A program made the position numbers and the translations under genes. From positions 1 to 6,830 of the forward strand of contig DHNJ01000228.1 in the NCBI GenBank assembly GCA_002409445.1: 6,830 nt of DNA, given 5' to 3'. How positions within the stretch are numbered: position 1 is the first letter of the stretch; the number at the start of each line of letters is the position of its first letter. This stretch comes from Armatimonadetes bacterium UBA5419 (lineage in GTDB: Bacteria > Armatimonadota > UBA10988). The notes beneath the pieces were generated by a model. The model searched no databases and was not told where the DNA came from. It saw nothing but the letters and a program-made list of their open reading frames with translations. This document shows, piece by piece, positions 1-5,561 of the stretch.

Positions 1-1621
1 TGACCGCGAGGGTCTTCAGCTCGCCGCCGCGCGCGCGCAGCAGCGCCTCGACCGGCGCGGCCTCGGCGCCGTCGGCGAGCGCGGCGAAGTCGCCGTCGGC
101 CTGGCGCAGGCGGCGGTCAGCGTTGCGGTAGACGAACCAGGCGGTCAGCCCGCTGGCCTCGCCGGTCGGCCGTAGCCGCACCCACTCGCCCCGCTCGCTC
201 GCCTCGAAGCCGATCCAGGTCGACCCGCCCGCCGCCAGCGTCACGCTGCGCAGCGGCTGCCAGGCGCCGTCGCCGGCGACATCGACCTCCAGCTCGACGG
301 TTAGCGGCGCCGCGCCGCTGTGGCTCAGGTGCAGGCCACGGTGGTCGTAGCCGGCGAAGAGGTACGGGTCGGAGACGGTGCCCGCGGGCACGTCCTCGTT
401 GAGCCACAGCCCGCCGCGCCCGAGCACCGGGCCGAGCCGGTCGAGCAGGGGCGGGTCGACGAACCAGAGGTTGGACTGCGACTGGCCGGCGGCCTGCGCC
501 TCACCCTTGGCCGCGCGGCGGTTGAGGAACTCGCTGCGCGCGGCGTCATCGCAGCCGAAGACCAGCCGGTCGCCCCAGCGTGCGAAGTCGCCGATGATCT
601 TGAGGTAGTTGGAGCGCGGCCGGATGCCCCGAGCACGGCCCGGGCCGAAATCGGCCGGGAAGCGCCAGAACGCGCCGTGCATGGTCATCAGCAGGTCGTC
701 CTCGCCGACCTCGCGGATGCGCGGCCACTCGGTGTTCCAGCCGTGCGCGCCGTCGTAGCTGTGGCTGCTCTTGGGCAGGCGGTAGGTGTGCCAGGCGCCG
801 TCCGCGCGGACCATCAGCAGCAGCGACCGGTGGTCCCAGCCGGTGGCCCAGATCGGCGCGTCCGGGTCGGTGTTGCCGTACAGGTCGCCCGGGCCGGTGA
901 CCTCGCAGAACTGGTTGCGGCGGATGACGGTCCAGGACTCGCCGTCCCACTCTGCGAGGCTGCCGCTGGGGATGTCGGGCCGGCTGCGCGCCAGGGGCGA
1001 CTGCTCGCCGTTGTTCGAGTACACCAGCACACCCTGGCTGGACCAAGCGCCCTTGCCATGATAGCCGGGCAGGCCAGCGTCGGGCAGGCTGCCGGGGCCA
1101 GTCTCGCTGCGCGCGACGTTCTCGTCGCGGTAGAAGCCGCGCACCTCCAGCGTGTCGACATCGACCTCGTAGAGCCCCTCCTCCATCGTCGCGTAGTAGA
1201 CCTTGCCCGCCGGGTCGAGGAGGTGGCGGATGGTCGCCGTGTGCCGGCCGGGCATCTGGGCGAAGGGGATCGCCCGCACGCTACGGTCCGCGCCGATGAC
1301 GTACGGGCCGATGAACAGCTGGTTGGACTCGCGGTGGATCAGCCGGTTGGCGCAGGTGCCGCCGATCGACTCGGGGCGGATGATCTGCTCGAGGTCGGGG
1401 GTGATCTCGTAGAGCTTGTCGGACGAGCCGTAGGGCAGGTGCGGCCCGTAGCTAATGATCCAGAGCCGATCGGCGAACGGTACGACCGCGCCAGTACCGC
1501 ACTCCTGCTCGTCGTTGAAGGTTGCCAGATGGGGATAGATCCCCGAAACCTGTCGCGGCGGCGTGTCGCCCGCGCCCGCTATCAAGGCCGCCGCCAGGGC
1601 GACCCACCCGCTCATCGTCAT
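1..1621 (-). CDS. Probably secreted beta-propeller-like protein of unknown function (3' end outside window)
   Basis: The reading frame is open from the ATG at 1621 to the left edge (540 codons), so the C-terminus is missing. The N-terminus (residues 5-17, GWVALAAALIAGA) is a short hydrophobic stretch that could be a signal peptide, although there is no basic residue before it. The body is rich in Trp, Tyr, Gly and Asp. It repeats blade-like strand patterns, for example KLYEITPDLE near residue 70 and GLYEVDVDTLE near 150, which suggest a beta-propeller followed by a beta-rich C-terminal part. No catalytic motif is evident. I do not recognise a named family; similar sequences may be found among secreted carbohydrate-related proteins, but that is a guess. 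In-frame ATGs lie at 1624, 1621 and 1615. I chose 1621 because GGAGG then sits 5 nt upstream, exactly as in the divergent gene at 1721. The gene is divergent from the thioredoxin gene. Existence of the gene is well supported by the long open frame; its function is unknown. Confidence 0.8.
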   Translation of the reverse strand, partial: MTMSGWVALAAALIAGAGDTPPRQVSGIYPHLATFNDEQECGTGAVVPFADRLWIISYGPHLPYGSSDKLYEITPDLEQIIRPESIGGTCANRLIHRESNQLFIGPYVIGADRSVRAIPFAQMPGRHTATIRHLLDPAGKVYYATMEEGLYEVDVDTLEVRGFYRDENVARSETGPGSLPDAGLPGYHGKGAWSSQGVLVYSNNGEQSPLARSRPDIPSGSLAEWDGESWTVIRRNQFCEVTGPGDLYGNTDPDAPIWATGWDHRSLLLMVRADGAWHTYRLPKSSHSYDGAHGWNTEWPRIREVGEDDLLMTMHGAFWRFPADFGPGRARGIRPRSNYLKIIGDFARWGDRLVFGCDDAARSEFLNRRAAKGEAQAAGQSQSNLWFVDPPLLDRLGPVLGRGGLWLNEDVPAGTVSDPYLFAGYDHRGLHLSHSGAAPLTVELEVDVAGDGAWQPLRSVTLAAGGSTWIGFEASERGEWVRLRPTGEASGLTAWFVYRNADRRLRQADGDFAALADGAEAAPVEALLRARGGELKTLAV

Positions 1622-1673
1622 CATTGCCTCCGTACCGCCACCCCCCGTTTGTCACACAACGGCAACCTCCTCC

Positions 1674-1702
1674 TTGACATACCCACGGGGGTATAGTACA
1701 CT
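1674..1702 (+). promoter_or_regulatory. Predicted sigma-70-type promoter of the thioredoxin gene
   Basis: A perfect -35 hexamer TTGACA (1674-1679) is followed after 17 nt by TACACT (1697-1702) as the -10. The better-looking TATAGT (1692-1697) would leave a spacer of only 12 nt. Transcription from this promoter would begin near 1709, almost at the Shine-Dalgarno, giving a leader of about a dozen bases. The spacer is almost filled by the palindrome at 1679-1694. The exact -10 is uncertain. Confidence 0.6.
1679..1694. promoter_or_regulatory. Palindromic operator of the CsoR/CstR type
   Basis: ATACCC-ACGG-GGGTAT is a perfect 6+6 inverted repeat lying between the -35 and -10 elements, where a bound repressor would block RNA polymerase. 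Sites with ATACCC/GGGTAT half-sites are known for CsoR-family repressors, which sense Cu(I), and for the persulfide sensor CstR. A thioredoxin gene downstream fits a sulfur or metal stress response. No CsoR-like gene is present in the window, so the repressor would be encoded elsewhere. The site might also affect the divergent gene starting at 1621. Confidence 0.6.
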
Positions 1703-1720
1703 TTGGTTTCGGAGGCAACG

Positions 1721-2332
1721 ATGGACGGATGGCTCGGCAAGGTAGCGGTCGCGATGATCGTGGCCTACGTGTGGCATCGGGTCTCGGTGGGGGCGACGGG
1801 CGGGGGTTGCCCACTGACCTGCTCGCCCTGGCGGGCGTTGGCGTTGGGTTTGGCCTTCGGGCTGATGTGGGCGTGGTCGTCGCGGCCGCCGCTGGCGGTG
1901 GGCCAGTCGATGGCGGCGCCGTTGGCGCAGTTGGCGAGTAATGAGGAGACGAACATGAGTGAGCCGATGGAGTTGACGAGCGGTGTGCCGGTGGTGGTGA
2001 ATGAGGCGGAGTTCGCGAAGGCGATCAAGACCGCTGACCGGCCGGTGGTGCTGGATGTGTTCGCGACCTGGTGCGGGCCCTGCAAGATGCTCGCGCCGGA
2101 GCTGGAGAAGGTCGCCGCGGAGCTGGGCGATCGCGCGTACGTGCTCAAGGTCGATAGCGACGCGAGCCCGCGCGTGGCGCAGATGCTCGGCGTGCGCGGG
2201 GTGCCGGCGCTGTTCGTGATCAAGGGCGACGCGATCGTCGAGCGCTGGGCCGGCTTCAGCCCGGCGGCCGACATCATGGCCCGCGTGCAGCGGCACTTGG
2301 AGCCGGTGGCGGCCAGCCCGTCCGCTGGATAG
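1721..2332 (+). CDS. Membrane-anchored thioredoxin (small CPLTC membrane segment fused to a thioredoxin domain)
   Basis: The product is 203 residues long. Residues 1-55 contain two short hydrophobic segments (about 8-18 and 39-52) separated by GGGCPLTCSPWRA. This resembles the small DUF6132-type membrane proteins with a GxCPxTxNP-like loop, a match made from memory. Residues 79-203 are a full thioredoxin fold: buried Asp112, active site W117-C118-G119-P120-C121-K122, and cis-Pro162 in GVPALF. It should catalyse dithiol-disulfide exchange using the C118/C121 pair. The start at 1721 has GGAGG 5 nt upstream; an in-frame ATG at 1703 has no comparable site. A second in-frame ATG at 1955 (residue 79) has its own Shine-Dalgarno and would give a soluble 125-residue thioredoxin. 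Whether the membrane part and thioredoxin are one protein, two products of one frame, or two genes merged by a sequence error cannot be settled here. Topology is ambiguous. Regulation is probably through the palindrome in its promoter. The thioredoxin identity is certain; the N-terminal part is moderately sure. Confidence 0.85.
   Translation: MDGWLGKVAVAMIVAYVWHRVSVGATGGGCPLTCSPWRALALGLAFGLMWAWSSRPPLAVGQSMAAPLAQLASNEETNMSEPMELTSGVPVVVNEAEFAKAIKTADRPVVLDVFATWCGPCKMLAPELEKVAAELGDRAYVLKVDSDASPRVAQMLGVRGVPALFVIKGDAIVERWAGFSPAADIMARVQRHLEPVAASPSAG
1943..1948 (+). promoter_or_regulatory. Internal ribosome binding site for a soluble thioredoxin start at 1955
   Basis: GAGGAG lies 6 nt before an in-frame ATG at 1955, exactly where the thioredoxin domain proper begins (MSEPMELTSG). 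An out-of-frame TAA at 1939-1941 sits just before it, so the stretch looks like a normal intergenic junction except that the upstream frame does not stop. It may direct internal initiation of a 125-residue free thioredoxin ending at 2332. Confidence 0.5.
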
Positions 2333-2360
2333 CTTAGCGGGAGGGACACCTAACCTGAGG

Positions 2361-2382
2361 CGACCGCGCGGGGGCGCGGCCG
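2361..2382. terminator. Hairpin between convergent thioredoxin and URO-D-like genes
   Basis: CGACCGCGC (2361-2369) pairs with GCGCGGCCG (2374-2382) through a GGGG loop, with one mismatch in nine positions. It lies 29 nt after the thioredoxin stop and 21 nt after the end of the convergent gene. The flank towards the plus strand has only a weak pyrimidine run (TCTCTACCTTT). A bidirectional intrinsic terminator is plausible, but the U-tract is poor. Confidence 0.45.
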
Positions 2383-2402
2383 TCTCTACCTTTGGGCCGG
2401 CC

Positions 2403-3560
2403 CTAGCCGAACCGCGCGCGCATCCGCTCGCAGTAGTAGGCGACGAGCGACCACTCGTTGTCGTGGGGCAGGCGGTGGTCGGGGCAGGGCAGGTAGCCGC
2501 CGGCCTCGATCATCGGCCGCAGCCGCTCGATCTCGGCGTCGACCGCGGCGCGGTCGCGGCTGAAGACCCGCTTGTTCAGCCCGCCCACGCCGAGCAGCCC
2601 GGGCCCGTAGGTCTCGCGCCAGGCGGCCAGGTTCGAGCCCCAGGTGCCGACCTCGATCGGGAACATGACATTGATCCCGTTCTCGAACCAGATCGGCAAC
2701 AGCGCGTCGATCAGCCCGTCGCAGTCGAGCGAGATCAGGTCGTAGCCCTGGGCCCGCAGCTCGGCGGCGATGCGCTGGTAGTGCGGCCCGACGCGTTCGG
2801 CGAAGACGCGCGGGTTGATCAGCGGGCCGTTCTTGAAGCAGATGTCTTCCCAAAAGTGGGCGATGTCGGCCTTGAGGCCGAGCTCACCGGCGAGCACGAC
2901 GTTGCGGTAGCTCAGGTCGGCGACGGTGTCGATGATCTCGGCGAACAGCTCGGGGTCGTCGGCCTGCAGGTACGACATGCCCTCGACCCCGAGCAGGTCG
3001 CGTACGGCGCCGAACAGGCTGCCGGCATGGAGCAGGCAGGGCCACTCGCGGGCGGGGTCGGCCAGCCAGGCGCCGACCTGGTCGGGCGGCAGCGCGCGCG
3101 CCGGCGTCTGCACCCAGACCTCGGTCACGCGCTCGGGAAACCACCGCAGCTTGGGCAGATACTCCGCCTCCCAGTCCGCGCGCGTCTTGAGCAGGTGGTC
3201 GACCTCGGCGGGGATGCTTTGGTTGTCCGGGTGGTGTAGTTGAATCGCCCCGAGACCGGTTAGCACCTTGCGGTACCCGCCGGGCAGCTCCTCGATCACC
3301 CGCCCCTCGAACCCCGGCCGCAACAGGCTCTGCAGCCCGAGGTGACAGTGATAGTTCGCATCAAACCCCAACCGCCGCGCAATGACCGCCTCCCCCGCAC
3401 TCCCATCGCCCGCCAGCGCCGCGCGGTACTCGTCCTCGCTTAGGTGCCCCTCATCCCGCCAGCGCCGCAGCGTCGCGTCGAGGAACCCGAAGTGAACCAG
3501 CGGCAGGCGGTCGTACGCCTCCCCCCGCAACACAGCCAGCACCCGCTCACGAGTCGTCAT
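2403..3560 (-). CDS. Uroporphyrinogen decarboxylase (URO-D) superfamily protein, methyltransferase-like
   Basis: This 385-residue protein has the layout of the URO-D/MtaA-like TIM-barrel superfamily (COG0407 type). Its recognisable C-terminal blocks are: HFWEDICFKNGPLINP (235-250), the acidic strand SLDCDG (277-282), VGGLNKRVF (325-333) and GYLPCPDH (355-362) near the end. The N-terminal RQAGRY-type substrate motif of true HemE is absent, so haem synthesis is unlikely. In cobamide-dependent methyltransferases such as MtaA, zinc is held by HxC and a second Cys about 77 residues on. Here Cys280 and Cys359 have the right spacing (79), but the His position appears to be Leu278. A role in methyl transfer or demethylation is therefore possible, but the substrate is unknown and no corrinoid protein is encoded beside it. 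The start has GAGG 6 nt upstream, and the N-terminus MTTRERVLAVLRGEAYDRLP is typical of the family. It stands alone, convergent with the thioredoxin gene and divergent from rpoZ. Confidence 0.85.
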   Translation of the reverse strand: MTTRERVLAVLRGEAYDRLPLVHFGFLDATLRRWRDEGHLSEDEYRAALAGDGSAGEAVIARRLGFDANYHCHLGLQSLLRPGFEGRVIEELPGGYRKVLTGLGAIQLHHPDNQSIPAEVDHLLKTRADWEAEYLPKLRWFPERVTEVWVQTPARALPPDQVGAWLADPAREWPCLLHAGSLFGAVRDLLGVEGMSYLQADDPELFAEIIDTVADLSYRNVVLAGELGLKADIAHFWEDICFKNGPLINPRVFAERVGPHYQRIAAELRAQGYDLISLDCDGLIDALLPIWFENGINVMFPIEVGTWGSNLAAWRETYGPGLLGVGGLNKRVFSRDRAAVDAEIERLRPMIEAGGYLPCPDHRLPHDNEWSLVAYYCERMRARFG

Positions 3561-3628
3561 CAGCAGCCTCTAGCGCGGAGGGTAGCACAGTTGGGGGTAG
3601 GCGGCGACGGAACCCGACCTGCCAAACT

Positions 3629-3657
3629 TTGACCAAACCTGATGCTCATGGTATGAT
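3629..3657 (+). promoter_or_regulatory. Strong predicted promoter of the rpoZ-dnaJ operon
   Basis: TTGACC (3629-3634) and TATGAT (3652-3657) are separated by the ideal 17 nt, each matching five of six consensus bases. A TG at 3649-3650 also gives an extended -10 element. Transcription would start near 3664, leaving a leader of about 43 nt before rpoZ. No CIRCE or HspR-type heat-shock operator is visible, so housekeeping expression is likely. Confidence 0.75.
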
Positions 3658-3665
3658 TGCAGGTT
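3636..3665. repeat. Inverted repeat flanking the -10 of the rpoZ promoter
   Basis: AACCTG (3636-3641) and CAGGTT (3660-3665) are perfect inverted 6-mers separated by 18 nt. They bracket the -10 and the expected start site. Half-site centres are 24 nt apart, somewhat over two helical turns. It could be an operator or chance. Confidence 0.3.
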
Positions 3666-3707
3666 GCGGTCGGCCGGGAGCAGGGGGTCGCCTAAGGAAG
3701 GTCTAGG

Positions 3708-4013
3708 ATGCGTAGGAAGTCGGACTTCGAGCTGGTCGAGACCCAGGGCGGGAAGTATGCGTTGGTCGTTGGCGTGACTCAGCGAGCGAGCCAGTTGACG
3801 GACGGGGCGCGGCCCTTGGTGGAGCGCACGGTGCTCAACGCGGTGGCCACGGCGATTGACGAGTTGGCCCAGGGGCGGACAAAGATTGTGGCGCCGAAGC
3901 TGCCCGCGCGGCCGTCGCCGTTGCGCACGATTCCGCCCGAGGTCTTGGACCCGGCAGCGGTGAGTAGTGCGCCGGCGGAGGCCACGGACGAGGGCGATGC
4001 CGACGAGTCCTGA
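3708..4013 (+). CDS. rpoZ: RNA polymerase omega subunit (RpoZ)
   Basis: The 101-residue product carries the omega core in residues 7-60: FELV, KYALVVGVTQRASQL, DGARPLVER and AIDELAQGRTKI. This corresponds to the usual K-Y-LV-xx-A-x-RA-x-QL and AI-x-EI-xx-G-x-I pattern. Omega assists folding of the beta-prime subunit and assembly of RNA polymerase. After the core comes a Pro/Ala-rich and then acidic tail (about residues 62-101), which is probably disordered. AGGAAGG lies 6 nt upstream of the ATG. The gene follows the strong promoter at 3629-3657 and overlaps dnaJ by 17 nt, suggesting translational coupling. In many bacteria rpoZ sits beside gmk (guanylate kinase); here it is paired with dnaJ. 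The family call rests on a short, weakly conserved protein, so it is good but not certain. Confidence 0.8.
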   Translation: MRRKSDFELVETQGGKYALVVGVTQRASQLTDGARPLVERTVLNAVATAIDELAQGRTKIVAPKLPARPSPLRTIPPEVLDPAAVSSAPAEATDEGDADES

Positions 4014-5130
4014 CCTTTACGACCTGCTGGGCGTCGAGCGCGGCGCCGATGCGGCGACCATCAAACGTGCCTACCGCGACCTGGCCCGGCAGTATCACCC
4101 TGATGTGACCGGTGGCGACCCCGAGAAGACCGAGCGGTTCAAGGCGATCTCGGCGGCCTACGAGGTCCTCACCGACCCCGCGCGACGCGAGCAGTACGAC
4201 CGCTACGGCACCGTGGGCGATGAGGGCGCGGGCTTCAACGGCTTTGGCGCCGAGGGGTTCGGTGATCTGGGCTCGATCCTCTCCAGCTTCTTCGGCTTTG
4301 GCGGCGCTGGCGCGGCCGAGCCGCCGGGCGGGCCGCGGGCCGGGCAACCGCTCGGCGTGCGGGTCGAGCTGACCCTCGAAGAGGTCGCCACGGGCGTCGA
4401 CCGCGAGATTCGCTTCACCCGCAATGGCACCTGCGCGACCTGCTTTGGCACCGGCGTGGGCGAGGGCGGACAGCGCGTGACCTGCACGACCTGCGCCGGC
4501 CGCGGAGTCACGACGCAGACGCGGCGGACGATCTTTGGCCTAGCCAGCGTTCAGGAGACTTGCCCCAGTTGCCGCGGCGAGGGCGAGACGATCGATCGCC
4601 CCTGCACGACCTGTCGCGGCGCCGGGCAGACGCCCGAGACCGTGACGCATACACTCGAGATTGCCCCCGGCATGCTCGATGGGCAGACCCTGCGCGTCGC
4701 CGGCGCGGGCCACCGCGGCCACCGCGGCGGGCCCAACGGCGACCTGCACGTGCAGGTGCGCATCAAGCCGCACCGCGTCTTCCAGCGCGAGGGCCGGGAT
4801 CTGGCCTGCAGCCACGACATCAGTTTTGCCCAGGCCGCGCTCGGCGACGAGATCACCGTGCCGGGCATCCTCGAGCCGCAGACGATGATCGTCGAGCCGG
4901 GCACGCAGAGCGGCAAGGTTGTGCGCCTGAATGGCGCCGGTCTGCCCGACCCGCGCCAGCCCGAGCGCCGTGGCGACCAGTACGTGCAACTGCGCGTGGT
5001 CACGCCGACGCGCCTCTCGGCCGAGGAGCAGGAGCTGCTCCACCGCTTCGCGGAGCTGCGCGGGGAGCACCCGAGCAAGCCCCAAGAGCGCAGCTTCCTC
5101 GACAAGATCAAGGACCATTTCCGGAGCTAG
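3997..5130 (+). CDS. dnaJ: Type I chaperone DnaJ (Hsp40)
   Basis: This 377-residue protein has the full class I Hsp40 layout. The J domain (about 6-70) carries the HPD motif at residues 34-36, which stimulates the DnaK ATPase. A Gly/Phe-rich linker (about 74-105) follows. The zinc-binding region (146-210) has four CxxCxGxG repeats with all eight cysteines (146, 149, 163, 166, 189, 192, 203, 206). Two C-terminal substrate-binding beta domains run to about residue 345. It delivers unfolded clients to DnaK in the cytoplasm. I chose the ATG at 3997 because the J domain begins directly after it; an upstream in-frame ATG at 3967 would add ten mostly Arg/Pro residues inside rpoZ. The ribosome site (GAGGG) is close and weak, consistent with coupling to rpoZ translation. 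No dnaK or grpE is in the window. Confidence 0.95.
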   Translation: MPTSPDLYDLLGVERGADAATIKRAYRDLARQYHPDVTGGDPEKTERFKAISAAYEVLTDPARREQYDRYGTVGDEGAGFNGFGAEGFGDLGSILSSFFGFGGAGAAEPPGGPRAGQPLGVRVELTLEEVATGVDREIRFTRNGTCATCFGTGVGEGGQRVTCTTCAGRGVTTQTRRTIFGLASVQETCPSCRGEGETIDRPCTTCRGAGQTPETVTHTLEIAPGMLDGQTLRVAGAGHRGHRGGPNGDLHVQVRIKPHRVFQREGRDLACSHDISFAQAALGDEITVPGILEPQTMIVEPGTQSGKVVRLNGAGLPDPRQPERRGDQYVQLRVVTPTRLSAEEQELLHRFAELRGEHPSKPQERSFLDKIKDHFRS

Positions 5131-5132
5131 CC

Positions 5133-5477
5133 ATGCGCGCGAACTACCGCTTGGTGCGCCTCGTGCGGACGGCCAGCTCCGAGGTCTACCTGGCCTGGTC
5201 GGGCGAGACCCGCATCGCCCAGATCGACCTCCATTACACCGACGGCCTGGCCCACGCGACGGTGGTTCTCGATGCGGCGCTCGAGCGCTCGGTGCTCGAG
5301 GCGCTGGTCAACCAGATCGACGAGGACATCGTCTCCAGCACGCTCCCGCCGTTTGACCGCGAGGATTTGTTTGTCACCGTCTACACCGGTCAGGAGGTGC
5401 TGCACCTCTCCGATGGGGACGATATGGACGGGTTGGACGACAGCGACCTGGACGACGACGAGGACGAGCCGTTCTAA
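5133..5477 (+). CDS. Unknown small protein with acidic C-terminal tail
   Basis: This 114-residue protein starts 2 nt after the dnaJ stop, with GGAG 6 nt upstream of the ATG, so it is almost certainly in the dnaJ operon. The N-terminal part alternates hydrophobic and polar residues (NYRLVRLVRTASSEVYLAW, then RIAQIDLHY), suggesting a small beta-sheet. A helix-like segment follows (LDAALERSVLEALVNQIDEDI, about 46-66) and then another strand pair (DLFVTVYTG). Residues 94-112 are strongly acidic, with 13 Asp/Glu of 19, and are probably disordered. There is no signal peptide or membrane segment, so it should be cytoplasmic. I do not recognise the family. Its place behind dnaJ suggests a role linked to chaperone function or RNA polymerase, but that is context only. 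Confidence 0.85.
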   Translation: MRANYRLVRLVRTASSEVYLAWSGETRIAQIDLHYTDGLAHATVVLDAALERSVLEALVNQIDEDIVSSTLPPFDREDLFVTVYTGQEVLHLSDGDDMDGLDDSDLDDDEDEPF

Positions 5478-5499
5478 GGGCGCCCGGAGGCCCCAAACA

Positions 5500-5531
5500 C
5501 ACAAGCCCCGACCCGAAGGCCGGGGCTTGTG
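5500..5531. terminator. Strong hairpin between convergent dnaJ operon and sod
   Basis: CACAAGCCCCG (5500-5510) and CGGGGCTTGTG (5521-5531) form a perfect 11-bp stem with a 10-nt loop. It lies 22 nt after the stop of the last dnaJ-operon gene and 30 nt beyond the sod stop on the other strand. No T-run follows on either strand, as is common in high-GC genomes. It probably acts in both directions. Confidence 0.7.
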
Positions 5532-5561
5532 CCGGGGGAGTCTGTCAGTGTCCGATGTCAG

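Noticed and set aside
25..45. Alternating GC run
   Set aside because: It lies within a coding frame and is explained by Arg/Ala codons in a high-GC genome.
1646..1663. Weak hairpin CCGTT...AACGG in the intergenic region
   Set aside because: It has only 5 paired bases, or about 7 with a bulge, and no further support as an operator or terminator.
320..1696. Long plus-strand open frame of 458 codons
   Set aside because: It lies antisense to the minus-strand gene at 1-1621, which is open throughout and has protein-like composition. The plus-strand translation is rich in Ala, Val, Arg and Gly without motifs, a typical high-GC shadow.
1729..1941. Separate 70-codon plus-strand gene ending at the TAA at 1939-1941
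   Set aside because: Its translation is Gly/Ala/Val-rich low complexity and lacks the hydrophobic and CPLTC pattern seen in the overlapping frame; it lacks its own ribosome site. The stop matters only as evidence of a possible frame error.
2463..3239. Plus-strand open frame of 258 codons
   Set aside because: It is antisense to the clearly recognisable URO-D-like gene and shows no motif of its own.
3967..3996. Upstream dnaJ start at 3967
   Set aside because: It would add ten mostly Arg/Pro residues within the rpoZ frame; the J domain starts directly at 3997.
4540..5118. Minus-strand open frames of about 190 codons
   Set aside because: They are antisense to dnaJ, whose domains are unmistakable; these are shadows of its codon pattern.
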